A DNA stretch of 64,000 bases from Paenibacillus mucilaginosus 3016 (GTDB taxonomy: Bacteria; Bacillota; Bacilli; Paenibacillales; NBRC-103111). A program made the position numbers and the translations under genes. The stretch is taken from contig NC_016935.1 of the NCBI RefSeq assembly GCF_000250655.1, forward strand, positions 1,258,001 through 1,322,000. Reading direction: 5' to 3'. Below are positions 52,303-61,246 of this stretch, piece after piece (position 1 is the stretch's first letter; every line of letters starts with the position of its first letter). The notes under the pieces were generated by a model. The model was given only the letters and a program-made list of their open reading frames with translations. It did no database searches and was not told where the DNA came from.

Positions 52303-53442
52303 ATGACCTTGTGGCAGCAGGCCATCGAAGATGCGGTAGGGAAGACAAGAGAGAATATCAACCGGTTTGGCGACAAATTCCCTCATGTAGGCGCAGGAGA
52401 CAAGTACATTCTGAACGACAATACGGACTGGACCGAGGGCTTCTGGTCCGGTATGCTCTGGCTGTGCTACGAATACTCGGGCGATGCAGCGTTCCGGCAG
52501 GCCGCAGGCCGTACGGTCGACAGCTTCCGCCGCCGGCTGGATCAGAACCGCGTGCTTGATCACCATGATATCGGCTTCCTGTACTCGCTCTCGGCCAAAG
52601 CCCAGTGGCTGATCGAGGGGGACGAAGAGGCCAGGAAGCTTACGCTGGAGGCAGCCGATGTGCTCATGCGGCGTTGGCGTCCCCAGGGCGGCTTCATCCA
52701 GGCCTGGGGAGAAGAAGGGGACCCGCACAACGGGGGCCGGATCATCATCGACTGCATGATGAATCTGCCGCTGCTGTATTGGGCTTACGGGCAGACGGGG
52801 GAAGAGAAGTACCGTAACGTCGCCGTCATCCATGCGGATAAATCCCGTCGCTTCCTCGTCCGGGGGGACGACTCATCGTATCACACGTTCTACTTCGATC
52901 CGCAGAACGGTGATTCGATCCGCGGCGGAACGGCCCAAGGCTACCGGGACGGCTCCACTTGGACGCGCGGGCAGGCCTGGGGCATCTACGGCTTTGCCTT
53001 GTCCTACCGTTACACGAAGAACCCTCTGTATCTCGAGACCTCCCGCCGGCTGGCCCGCTTCTTCTACGAGCATCTGCCCGAGGACAGCGTAGCGTACTGG
53101 GACTTCGATGCGCCGGTGAACGGAGAGACGCGGCGCGACAGCTCCGCTTCGGCCATTGCCGCAGCCGGCACCATCGAGCTGCTCGCGCATCTGGACGGTA
53201 CGCATCCGGACCGCGCCTACTTCGAGGCGGCCCTGCAGCGTTCGGTCACCTCGCTCGTGGAGAACTACTCCACGATGGGCCGGCCCGACGCCGAAGGTCT
53301 GCTGCTGCACGGCTCTTACAGCGTACGCGAGAACAAGTCGCCGGACGACTATATGAGCTGGGGCGATTACTTCTATCTGGAGACGCTGCTCCGGCTGGAG
53401 CGGGGCATTCCCGGGTACTGGTACGAACGGGGACAGGACTGA
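52303..53442 (+). CDS. ugl: Unsaturated glucuronyl hydrolase (GH88)
   Basis: 379 residues, (alpha/alpha)6 barrel. D89 in LDHHDIGF and D150 in IIIDCMMN correspond to the catalytic Asp88 and Asp149 of the 377-residue Bacillus sp. GL1 enzyme; WTEGFWSGMLWL and STWTRGQAWGIYGFALSY are family blocks. No signal peptide: cytoplasmic removal of the unsaturated uronate from oligosaccharides released by polysaccharide lyases (gellan, xanthan, glycosaminoglycan or rhamnogalacturonan). GAGGAG lies about 12 bp upstream. Fifty bp after the LacI gene; no transporter or lyase is adjacent. Confidence 0.93.
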   Translation: MTLWQQAIEDAVGKTRENINRFGDKFPHVGAGDKYILNDNTDWTEGFWSGMLWLCYEYSGDAAFRQAAGRTVDSFRRRLDQNRVLDHHDIGFLYSLSAKAQWLIEGDEEARKLTLEAADVLMRRWRPQGGFIQAWGEEGDPHNGGRIIIDCMMNLPLLYWAYGQTGEEKYRNVAVIHADKSRRFLVRGDDSSYHTFYFDPQNGDSIRGGTAQGYRDGSTWTRGQAWGIYGFALSYRYTKNPLYLETSRRLARFFYEHLPEDSVAYWDFDAPVNGETRRDSSASAIAAAGTIELLAHLDGTHPDRAYFEAALQRSVTSLVENYSTMGRPDAEGLLLHGSYSVRENKSPDDYMSWGDYFYLETLLRLERGIPGYWYERGQD

Positions 53443-53479
53443 TTCATTCCTTATTGATATAGGTTAGATGCATGGCCAT

Positions 53480-53518
53480 AACACCCTTTCTCCGGCCGGG
53501 CGCCGGGGAAAGGGTGTT
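53480..53518. terminator. Hairpin between ugl and the minus-strand CDF gene
   Basis: AACACCCTTTC and GAAAGGGTGTT arms with inner CCGGC / GCCGG; short T tract. Confidence 0.7.
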
Positions 53519-53546
53519 TGACTTGTGGGGACCAGGGAGGAATGCC

Positions 53547-54493
53547 TCAAGAGAAGGACTGGCCTTCTTCCTTGCTGCGAAGGAATTCTCTGCCATAGTC
53601 ACCGTGCGGATGGATTGTCGCATGCTCCGTTTGGATGGTGGAATGCTCGATGCCGAATTTCTCCTTGAGGGTCTCGTTGATGGCGAGGATGATGCAGAAA
53701 GGCTGCACTTTTTCGTCTACGAAGACATGGGCGGTCAGCGAGTAATGGTCGCTCGATACGGCCCACAGGTGCATTTCATGCACGTCTTCGACGCCTTCCA
53801 CGTTCCCGATGGCCGAACGGATCTCATCGAGATTGAAGCGGTCAGAACGGATTCCATCAGAATAAGATAGGACTCCTTCAGAATCTTGACGCCGCCGGCG
53901 AAGATGATGCCGCCGATCAGCATACTGACCAGGGGATCGACCCACTGCAGGCCTGTAAAATAAATGACGACTGCCGATACGATGACACCGGCGGAGCTGA
54001 GCAGATCGCCGATGAAGTGCCACAAGGCGCTCTGGATATTGAGATTCTCTTCTTCCTTCATGCTGCGGCTGAGGACGAGCGTCAAGGTCAGATTCACCAG
54101 AAACCCGATGGAGGCGATGGCCAGCATCAGCTTGAAATCGATCGTCTGCGGCTCGATGAACCGGCGTCCACCCTCGATGAAGATGCCGATGGCGATGACG
54201 GCGAGAGCCAGCCCGTTCAGGAACGAGGCGATAATCTCGAAGCGCAGATAGCCGAACGTGAACTGGGCGTTGGGCGGACGCGAGGCGAGATAGATGGCGG
54301 TCATGCTCAGCCCGAGGGCAATGACGTCCGAGATCATATGAGCCGAATCCGAGAGGAGGGCGAGCGAGTTGGAGAGCAGGCCGCCGACGATCTCCACGAC
54401 CGTGAAGAAAGCCGTGAGGAGCAGCGTAATCCATAAGGTTTTCTTGGAACGGGACTGTTCCTTGACATGGTGCAGATGATGGTAGTCGTACAT
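53547..54493 (-). pseudogene. Cation diffusion facilitator (zinc/cadmium exporter), frameshifted
   Basis: CDF protein split between two frames. The first part (from ATG 54493) has six helices with both zinc-site motifs, LLSDSAHMISD in helix 2 and ALWHFIGDLL in helix 5, up to ESYLILMESV. The cytoplasmic domain follows in another frame as DRFNLDEIRSAIGNVEGVEDVHEMHLWAVSSDHYSLTAHVFVDE to the stop at 53547. Adding one C (one G on the plus strand) near 53846 restores ESVPDRFNLDEI and a protein of about 315 residues. Either a recent inactivation or a homopolymer error (CC read as C). A His-rich start (YDYHHLHHV) supports CzcD-like Zn/Cd/Co export. Confidence 0.85.
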
Positions 54494-55084
54494 GGGATCA
54501 CCGACCTTTCCTACAGTGTATTCTCCGGAGGTCCATGCTGTATGTTGTCCGGATGACGGGATAAGCCCGGTATCTTCTAGCAGACATCACTAGAGAAAAT
54601 AGAGGGGCTGTATGTCTCGGATTATACGTCAAGCCTGAAATTTTGGCAAATACTTTAATTGATAGCGATTTTCAGCGATTTGATAGTGATTTTCATTATG
54701 ATGATAAGTTTTATCAAAGATTTGAAAGTATTTCTCAGTATCTTGAGATTCATTCTCAGATGAACTGCAGCGCTTTCAAAATTGTTACATAACTGAAATA
54801 TGTTTGTTACACGCTTTTCATCTTAAGGCTGTATGATAAGTCTCAAGACCCCCTTTTTAATATATACACCTTAAGGCCCTCCCCGTTGGAGGGCCTCTTT
54901 TTTTTGTGCAATGCGTCAAAACATGGATAAATAAGAACTTTTAGTGGGAGGGGAATGCCCGGATTTTAGGCTTGGGGACGAATTGGGGACGAGGGGGCGA
55001 AACGAACCATATTGCAATAGAAACGGATTCATAGCGGCTGGCACTGTGGAATATATAATAACCGAGGCTTAATACACTTGGGGA
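54494..55084. other. AT-rich gap with Fur-like dyads and an orphan terminator
   Basis: No supported protein gene. GATAGTGATTTTCATTATG (54682-54700) fits 15 of 19 positions of the Fur consensus and a weaker copy (GATAGCGATTTTCAGCGAT) lies at 54661-54679. A clear terminator at 54874-54905 (AGGCCCTCC ccgtt GGAGGGCCT, T8) has no gene upstream on its strand, so a small RNA or very short gene in 54550-54870 is possible. Confidence 0.6.
54874..54905 (+). terminator. Orphan Rho-independent terminator
   Basis: Perfect 9-bp stem AGGCCCTCC / GGAGGGCCT, 5-nt loop, T8 tract; nearest upstream plus-strand gene is ugl, 1.4 kb away behind its own hairpin. Confidence 0.85.
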
Positions 55085-55099
55085 TTGAGGAAAATACGA

Positions 55100-56554
55100 A
55101 TGAGCAGTCCATTCATCTCTGAATGTCCGGAGGTTGCACAAGCGATTCAATTGAATTGGCTGCCGTTAGCATCGCTTGACGAGATGGAGCACCGGGAATA
55201 TGATGTTCTCATCGTAGGTTCAGGTGCGGGGGGCGGTGCGGCTTTATGGCGAATGTGCCAGCGATGGGGGGCCGATAAGCGGATTGGTGTAATTGAAGCC
55301 GGGGATACTTTATTAGATACACATGCCCGCAATATCAGCACACTATCCGATGAATTCCGCTTTTCAAGCTATTTGCGAGCCGTCAAACAACCGGTTGAAG
55401 GCAGCGCTCCAGACATGTTAGGTGCAACGCAAGTGACTGCGCTGGGCGGAAAAACGCTGTTCTGGACCGCTATCGCCCCTCGGCCATACGCAGGTGTGCT
55501 GGCCGATTGGCCTGTACCGATGCAGGAGCTGAATTATTACTTTGGGATTGCTGAGCAATTTATGAACGTCCGAGACTATTTTTCTTTCAAATACCCTATG
55601 TGGGAAGTACTGTTGAATCGGCTGCAAGTGAATGGATTTCCGCAGGCGAAATATGCACCAAGGGCACTTGATTTTGAGCCGCTTAATTATAAAGGCACCA
55701 TTAATTCCAACGTTTATTTCAGCTCTATCCAATTTTTGGGTGAAAGCTTAAACTTGCATCCCTATGATCTGGCTGTACAGGCGAGGGCCACCCGGATTCT
55801 CACCTGCGGCGGCAGAGCATGTGGCGTTGAAGTGATGAGGAAGGACAAGAGTTTTTATAGGTTGAAGGCTAAAAATATTATCCTGGCAGCCGGCGCTTTT
55901 CAAACCCCGAGACTTCTTTTGCATTCGGCAATTCCTGGACCTAGCATCGGCCATTATTTGCAAAACCACTCTTATTTGCGGGTCACCGTGCAGATGAGGC
56001 AGGAGGGGTTCGCGCAAGGAATCAGTTTCGAAGCATTTCCTTACGCATTGATTATTCCCCAGACGGAAGGCCACCCCTATCAAATCCAGGTTTATCCTTC
56101 GGGATTAGCAGATGAAAAGAAACTGGAATTGAACGCTTTTGGGAGCGTGGAACCTCGTTATGCAAACCGTATAACGCTTGATCCATATAAGAGGGATGAA
56201 TATGGCGTTCCGATAATCAAGGTGGATTTCAGCTATAGTTACAGGGACTGGGCCGTTATGGCCCAAATGTCACAAACGCTGCTGCGTGCTGCCGCTGCCT
56301 GGGAGAGCGTAATTCAACCTCCCGGCATATGCCTGCTGCCTCCCGGCGCAGACAACCATGAATCGGGAACGTGCCGGATGGGCATCGATCCCTACACCTC
56401 GGCAACGAATCCATTCGGGCAAATTCATAACATAACCGGATTATTTGTTGCAGACAATAGTGTGTTTCCTGGTACAGGAGGAGCCAATCCAACGCTTTCG
56501 ACCATTGCGTTAGCCATCCGGACTGCAGATTATATCGCAGCATCGAATCCCTAA
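55100..56554 (+). CDS. GMC-family oxidoreductase (FAD)
   Basis: 484 residues. N-terminal FAD motif YDVLIVGSGAGGGAALW (about 34-50), ALGGKTLFWTAIAPR, AAGAFQTPRLLLHS, and C-terminal CRMGIDPYTSATNPFGQIHNITGLFVADNSVFPGTGGANPTLSTIALAIRTADYI, the pattern of membrane-type gluconate/fructose dehydrogenase large subunits. The expected catalytic His is present in PGADNHESGTCRMG. Such enzymes usually pair with a gamma subunit, not found here. ATG 55100 with GAGGA 9 bp upstream. Codon use is more AT-rich than the core, suggesting transfer. Confidence 0.88.
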   Translation: MSSPFISECPEVAQAIQLNWLPLASLDEMEHREYDVLIVGSGAGGGAALWRMCQRWGADKRIGVIEAGDTLLDTHARNISTLSDEFRFSSYLRAVKQPVEGSAPDMLGATQVTALGGKTLFWTAIAPRPYAGVLADWPVPMQELNYYFGIAEQFMNVRDYFSFKYPMWEVLLNRLQVNGFPQAKYAPRALDFEPLNYKGTINSNVYFSSIQFLGESLNLHPYDLAVQARATRILTCGGRACGVEVMRKDKSFYRLKAKNIILAAGAFQTPRLLLHSAIPGPSIGHYLQNHSYLRVTVQMRQEGFAQGISFEAFPYALIIPQTEGHPYQIQVYPSGLADEKKLELNAFGSVEPRYANRITLDPYKRDEYGVPIIKVDFSYSYRDWAVMAQMSQTLLRAAAAWESVIQPPGICLLPPGADNHESGTCRMGIDPYTSATNPFGQIHNITGLFVADNSVFPGTGGANPTLSTIALAIRTADYIAASNP

Positions 56555-56699
56555 GAAATGGAAAGAAAGCGTTTTACGTCAAATGTCCAGCTGTTATCGA
56601 GTTATGCCATTGCAGCCGCAACATTCGCTAGGTCCTCATCTGATCCTCTGCCGAAAACAATAAAATGGGCGCCTCGCCTGTGCAAAGTAAGCGTCAAAT

Positions 56700-56735
56700 A
56701 GCCCCCACCTTGTCTAACAAGATGAGGGCTTTTTG
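56700..56735 (+). terminator. Terminator after the GMC gene
   Basis: AGCCCCCACCTTGT cta ACAAGATGAGGGCT with two mismatches, then TTTT. Confidence 0.75.
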
Positions 56736-56737
56736 AA

Positions 56738-56900
56738 ATTATAGCTAAGGGTGTCTGACTGCTCGGAAAGCGGAAAAAAGCGACGCTGATTTATGGTATC
56801 CATGTTCATCAGAACATCGTACTCGACCTGGCTCATCTTCTCCAAGGAAGCCAAGGGGATCCATTCGACCTTGGATACCGGGCTTTTGATGGTTGTGGAA
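56738..56900 (-). pseudogene. Possible fragment of a GMC oxidoreductase start (remnant)
   Basis: Read on the minus strand, one frame gives VEWIPLASLEKMSQVEYDVL, resembling LNWLPLASLDEMEHREYDVL near the start of the GMC enzyme at 55100 (13 of 19 positions from W onward). It then diverges and has no FAD glycine motif. Probably a decayed paralogue; the short match could also be chance. Confidence 0.35.
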
Positions 56901-57126
56901 TGCGTGTGGTGTGAAGCGGGGATTGCTTCGGAGAGGGATGGTTAACCAGCTTGTCTTTGAGAGTTCGCAATGTATCTTCAGGGCGATTCCGAACACATTG
57001 AGTGTTCAGTTGTGTCATACACTTAGTGGAGAAGAGAAGCTAATTATAGAAAGAAGGGAGAGGCTTCGCATGGCTGGATCTCTCTTGACGAGCACCCCCT
57101 TTTTTACCTACTGGAGAAAACCGGAG

Positions 57127-57774
57127 ATGAAATATGCCTTAATTGTGCAGGGAGGATATTCAGGGCATCAGCCCCGCGTTATTGCCCATATTTTAGCCGG
57201 AGTTTTGCGCGAGCAGAACTTCGAGGTAGAAATTGCAGATTCACTTGATGTCTTTTTGGATGTAGAAAAACTAAGAAGAACTGATTTAATCGTGCCGATC
57301 TGGACCGCCGGCTCACTGACCCCGGAGCAGCTGAAAAATTTTACGAGCGTGGTTCAAGCGGGCACAGGAATCGCGGGCGTTCACGGGATGGGCGATGCTT
57401 TCCGTTGTGAAATTGAATATCAAGGGATGGTTGGCGGTCAGTTTCTCCGGCATCCTGGAGATGCGGGTGTCACCTACAAGGTTCATATTACCGAGCCATA
57501 CAATCCGCTTGTCATGGGGATCGGTGATTTTGTCGTAACGACGGAACAATGGTATATGATGTTTGAACCGTCCGTTCAAGTACTCGCTAATACATATTTT
57601 GAACAGATAGATCCACCGCTGGTTTGGAGACCGGTAGGGATGCCGGTTGCTTGGATTAAGAAATACGGGAATGGGCGTGTGTATTTTAACGCCTTGGGAC
57701 ATTCCCCGGATATTTTGCTAATTCCTCAGGTGCTGACCATGGTTCAAAGGGGGATGGTCTGGGCTGCTCGGTGA
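57127..57774 (+). CDS. ThuA-like domain protein
   Basis: 215 residues from ATG 57127 (GGAGAAAA 10 bp upstream). A class-I-amidotransferase-like fold without catalytic Cys: MKYALIVQGGYSGHQPRVIA, DLIVPIWTAGSLTPEQLKNF, AGTGIAGVHGMGDAF, GGQFLRHPGDAG, and a late GNGRVYFNALGHS. These blocks (W-x-G, GxHG, GGxFxxHP, RVFY-LGH) are the ThuA/trehalose-utilisation signature. ThuA acts in oxidation of disaccharides with a dehydrogenase; proximity to the GMC enzyme suggests a shared sugar-oxidation role. An upstream in-frame extension is unlikely to be translated. Confidence 0.87.
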   Translation: MKYALIVQGGYSGHQPRVIAHILAGVLREQNFEVEIADSLDVFLDVEKLRRTDLIVPIWTAGSLTPEQLKNFTSVVQAGTGIAGVHGMGDAFRCEIEYQGMVGGQFLRHPGDAGVTYKVHITEPYNPLVMGIGDFVVTTEQWYMMFEPSVQVLANTYFEQIDPPLVWRPVGMPVAWIKKYGNGRVYFNALGHSPDILLIPQVLTMVQRGMVWAAR

Positions 57775-57872
57775 CATAGCACAGTACGTTCGCAGAAATC
57801 CTGAGGAATTCATAATCTGGATTCAGCCTCGATTATGCTGTAGCTTGCATAGGCTTGCATATAGGCCCTAAC

Positions 57873-59663
57873 TTAATGAATGATCCCGATATCCAATGCT
57901 TTCTGGTAAGCTTCTTCCTTATTGTGTACTCCTAGCTTTATATATGCGGAGGAGGCGTAGTTTCTGACCGTACCGTCCGACAAATTCAGTTTAGAAGCTA
58001 TCGTCTTGTACCGCAGTCCTTTGGCAACAAGCTGCAATATTTCTACTTCCCTGGCTGTCAGCTCATAGTCAGCGGCAGCCTTCAATTGCGGAGATTGGAT
58101 GCTCCCATCGAATTTCTCGAATATTTTGTGGGACATCTCCTGATCGATCAACGTACCTCCTCGGTGAACAAGCCGGATTGTATCGGCCAGCTCAAGCAGT
58201 GCGGCCGATTTCAGGAGGAAACCGTCCGCACCGTTACGCAATAAGTCCAACGCTTGGTCCGTATCCTGAAACGTCGTCAAAATCAATACACGGATATGCG
58301 GCCATTGCTGCTTGATCAATTTGGTTGCCTGGGCTCCGTCTATGTGCGGCATATCTAAATCCATAAGCACAACGTGGGGCTGCAGAGGTCCGCACAGGTC
58401 GACGGCTTGCTCGCCATCCTCAGCCAAGCCGACTACGTTTAAATCTGGGCAATTGTCGAACAATGTCCGCAGACTTTCCCGAATAAACGGTTGATCGTCG
58501 GCCACCAGCAGACGAATAAGTTCGTCCGCCTTTTCCGCTGGTCTCGGCAAATTACAGACGACAAGCGTCCCATCTCCCGGCTTCGTATAGACGGACACTT
58601 GACCTTGCAGATTCATCGCCCGCTCCTTCATCGCGTTCATGCCAAAGCCCTCCCGCCATTCTTCCATCCCTCTTCCGTTATCCTGCACCTCGAGCCTCGT
58701 ATATTGCTGCCCGAATTGCAGAGTAACGGTAATTCCCGTTGCCTGGCCATGTCGAACCGCATTGGTCAGCGACTCCTGCAAGCAGCGAATGAATGTCATT
58801 TTCGCTTGCCGGGACAGCGGGTACTCCTCTCCGTACGCGCTAAAGTTCACATCGACTTGAGCATGCTCCTGAAATTCATCTCCAAGCTTTTGCAAAGAAA
58901 AGACCAATGAGAGCGACTGCTGTGCAGACTCCATTTGATGCAAGTAGCTCCTCACTTCCTCGATACTTTTGCGGCCCAGCTCCAACAAGGAATCCAGCCT
59001 CTGTGTACCGGTATCGGTAGCAAGCTCGGAACGCAGTGTTTCCATTCCCATGATGATGGATGTATAAGCATGGCCGACGGTATCGTGAAGTTCCCTCGAC
59101 AGCCTGTTTCGTTCTTCTGCCAGCGTAATGCGTTCGATTTGGGACATATATTGCTCAAGTACCTTATTTTGCTTGCGGATCGTTGTATTCTGCCGATGAT
59201 TGACGATCAGCAAATGAAAAGCGAATCCCATCACATAAGCAAGTCCATAGTAGGTGACCATGAACCAATAGCCGTTGCTTGGTGCAACCATATGGAAAAC
59301 TCCCGGCAATATAAAGACGGTTGCCGGGGCCGTCCAGCGATAGGACTGATGAGCGCTGTTCGCCGCGGTAAGAAACGCTGATACCAGGAAGGTAAGATAG
59401 GCTTCCGGAAATAGCGATGTTAAATGAATACATAGTCCGCCAAATAGCAGGATTTCCGTGAATAAATAATATTTATAGTTCAGCTGCAAACAAACCCATG
59501 GAATAGAGAAAGCGGCAATCTCTAAAAAAATGACGATCCACAGAGGCAGCGCCAGACCTTCTTGAAAACGTATCGTCGTGAGGATGAGTGAAAGGCTGGT
59601 AATAAGGCGGAGCCCCAGCATAATCCAATCATACCAAACCCATTGTTTCACCATATCCAACAA
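57873..59663 (-). CDS. Fused sensor histidine kinase and NarL/LuxR-type response regulator
   Basis: 596 residues in one uninterrupted frame. Residues 1-155: five to six membrane helices. 175-245: HisKA_3 dimerisation with H193 in SRELHDTVGH. 285-372: HATPase with N301 (ESLTNAVRH), DNGRG and GFGMNAMKERA. After LPRPAEKADEL, a receiver domain starts at IRLLVADDQPF (383 on) with acceptor D435 (VVLMDLDMP) and K485, then a LuxR helix-turn-helix (about 530-585, LTAREVEILQLVAKGLRYKTIASKLNLSDGTVRNY). This is a DesK-DesR-like pair fused in-frame, making a membrane-tethered DNA-binding regulator. TTG start at 59663 with AGGGGTGG 6 bp upstream; ATG 59654 is an alternative. Confidence 0.9.
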   Translation of the reverse strand: MLDMVKQWVWYDWIMLGLRLITSLSLILTTIRFQEGLALPLWIVIFLEIAAFSIPWVCLQLNYKYYLFTEILLFGGLCIHLTSLFPEAYLTFLVSAFLTAANSAHQSYRWTAPATVFILPGVFHMVAPSNGYWFMVTYYGLAYVMGFAFHLLIVNHRQNTTIRKQNKVLEQYMSQIERITLAEERNRLSRELHDTVGHAYTSIIMGMETLRSELATDTGTQRLDSLLELGRKSIEEVRSYLHQMESAQQSLSLVFSLQKLGDEFQEHAQVDVNFSAYGEEYPLSRQAKMTFIRCLQESLTNAVRHGQATGITVTLQFGQQYTRLEVQDNGRGMEEWREGFGMNAMKERAMNLQGQVSVYTKPGDGTLVVCNLPRPAEKADELIRLLVADDQPFIRESLRTLFDNCPDLNVVGLAEDGEQAVDLCGPLQPHVVLMDLDMPHIDGAQATKLIKQQWPHIRVLILTTFQDTDQALDLLRNGADGFLLKSAALLELADTIRLVHRGGTLIDQEMSHKIFEKFDGSIQSPQLKAAADYELTAREVEILQLVAKGLRYKTIASKLNLSDGTVRNYASSAYIKLGVHNKEEAYQKALDIGIIH

Positions 59664-59760
59664 GTCGTTCCACCCCTAAGCAGCTTTCTGTTTGGTTTCC
59701 TATCATATTATAGTCTAAACCTAAATGCGGTGCCTAATTTGTTATCTAGTTACCCCTGAT

Positions 59761-59802
59761 CTGGACAACCCAGCATTCTCGCTGCGCACGCTTCGCATCG
59801 CG
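59761..59802 (+). repeat. Left copy of a 42-bp inverted repeat
   Basis: Begins CTGGACAACCCAGCATTCTC and ends GCATCGCG. It is the reverse complement of 61247-61288 with two mismatches. The pair flanks the esterase gene. Confidence 0.9.
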
Positions 59803-59843
59803 GGTGGACTTCATCGTTGACTAGAAATAATGTCACTAAGATT

Positions 59844-61184
59844 TTATTGATTCAGTTGAGATGGGTTCACTTTCTGAATTTGAACCATGATGTCAAATGT
59901 TTTACCTAATGATACATCAACAGTTGTTGGGATATCTGGACCTACGGTAGTGATTCCAGCGAAAATGGGATGCTGCTCGTTTAGCCAAGTTTTTGTCACT
60001 CCGCTTGCCTTACGTAAATCAACAAAAAACTGGTCGTAATTGACTTGTCCAAACGAATAGTTATAGCTATTCGGGTCATCTAATTTTAATGTTCCATAGG
60101 GCCCAAATTCGTGGTTACTGTTATAAACATTGTAACGTCCCTCATAGACAGATGTTCCAATGGATACATACCGTTTTCCATAATGTTCTGCTAAATGCTG
60201 CCCCGCTACTTTAGGGTATACGAAAGGGATCATATTTGTTTTCGAAACGTGTCCATTATGGCCCCACACCATTGTTTTTCCTACATGTTCTTCTGTCCAC
60301 TTCGCATTTTCATACATGGAAATATCGTGTTTCAAATAAAAATCTTTCGGGTTATCGGGATATGAAGCTGCCATTGTCGTAAATTGCTCGATAATACGAG
60401 CATTTTGTTTGATCCATGCGAACTCTTGGGATTTTCCATTCAGTTTACTTTTATTTTGTTCTAATAAAGTGCTGATTTGTTTCGCATCTGAAACATATTG
60501 CTCTTTATTTTCTTTCGTTAGGCCGCCAAAGGTATCTATATCCTTTGTTACAGGAATAAGGCCCTCCATCTTTTTTTCGAAACGGGTTACAAGTTTTGGA
60601 TTATGTTTCTTTACATACTCTATGATATTGTTATACACATTTTCGTTTACTGTTTGTATATCCATCCCGATGATCCGTATTTTGGATTTATGCTTTGGAT
60701 CAGCATTATATTGGCGTATCCATTGAAGTAGATCTATGATTTCTTTCGTGTTAAATACAGGCGATAGATACTGGCTCGGGTCCCCTTTACCCGTAAGAAC
60801 ATAGCGATCGAGTCCCAATGCTCTGTCCCATCCCTCTTCTAACACTAAGGCGTTAAAGCCCATTCCAAGTACCAAATAATTAACAATGCGATGTTTCATT
60901 GTAAAAACTTCATGAGCTCCATGCATCGCTTCACCGATACCAACAATTGCAGCTGATCCTACCATATCCTTAAGCGGACTTAAATCATGAAGAGATGCGG
61001 TTGGATCCGTTGTTTTTAATGGCACTGCATGCTCTTCTAACCATTTTATCTGTTCGGCTGTTTGATTTGTGTTGTAGGGAGCTGTAACAGTAGCTTCTGC
61101 TTTCGAAGCTGCATTGGTACTTCCTGTAAAACTAGTCAGTGTAATCATCGAAGCAGCAATTGCGATAACCATTTTCTTTTTCAT
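59844..61184 (-). CDS. Secreted erythromycin esterase family protein
   Basis: 446 residues. Signal peptide MKKKMVIAIAASMITLTSFTGSTNAAS. The Ere motif GIGEAMHGAHE (E85, H88) and VLEEGWDRA near 114-122, HKSKIRIIGMDIQ, and VWGHNGHVSK near 305 match erythromycin esterase/succinoglycan-biosynthesis homologues. True macrolide esterases are usually cytoplasmic, so a secreted form may act on another substrate. Strongly AT-rich, B. cereus-like codon use, and flanked by an inverted repeat: probably acquired. AAGGAGG precedes the ATG by 7 bp. Confidence 0.88.
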   Translation of the reverse strand: MKKKMVIAIAASMITLTSFTGSTNAASKAEATVTAPYNTNQTAEQIKWLEEHAVPLKTTDPTASLHDLSPLKDMVGSAAIVGIGEAMHGAHEVFTMKHRIVNYLVLGMGFNALVLEEGWDRALGLDRYVLTGKGDPSQYLSPVFNTKEIIDLLQWIRQYNADPKHKSKIRIIGMDIQTVNENVYNNIIEYVKKHNPKLVTRFEKKMEGLIPVTKDIDTFGGLTKENKEQYVSDAKQISTLLEQNKSKLNGKSQEFAWIKQNARIIEQFTTMAASYPDNPKDFYLKHDISMYENAKWTEEHVGKTMVWGHNGHVSKTNMIPFVYPKVAGQHLAEHYGKRYVSIGTSVYEGRYNVYNSNHEFGPYGTLKLDDPNSYNYSFGQVNYDQFFVDLRKASGVTKTWLNEQHPIFAGITTVGPDIPTTVDVSLGKTFDIMVQIQKVNPSQLNQ

Positions 61185-61246
61185 AACATCCTCCTTAAAT
61201 AGTTCCCAATACTCTCAGTAAGTCCCGGCCGGCACAGCCGGACGCA

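Noticed and set aside
54687..54764. 25-codon hydrophobic/basic frame in the Fur-like gap
   Set aside because: No ribosome binding site; the composition can be explained by local AT richness.
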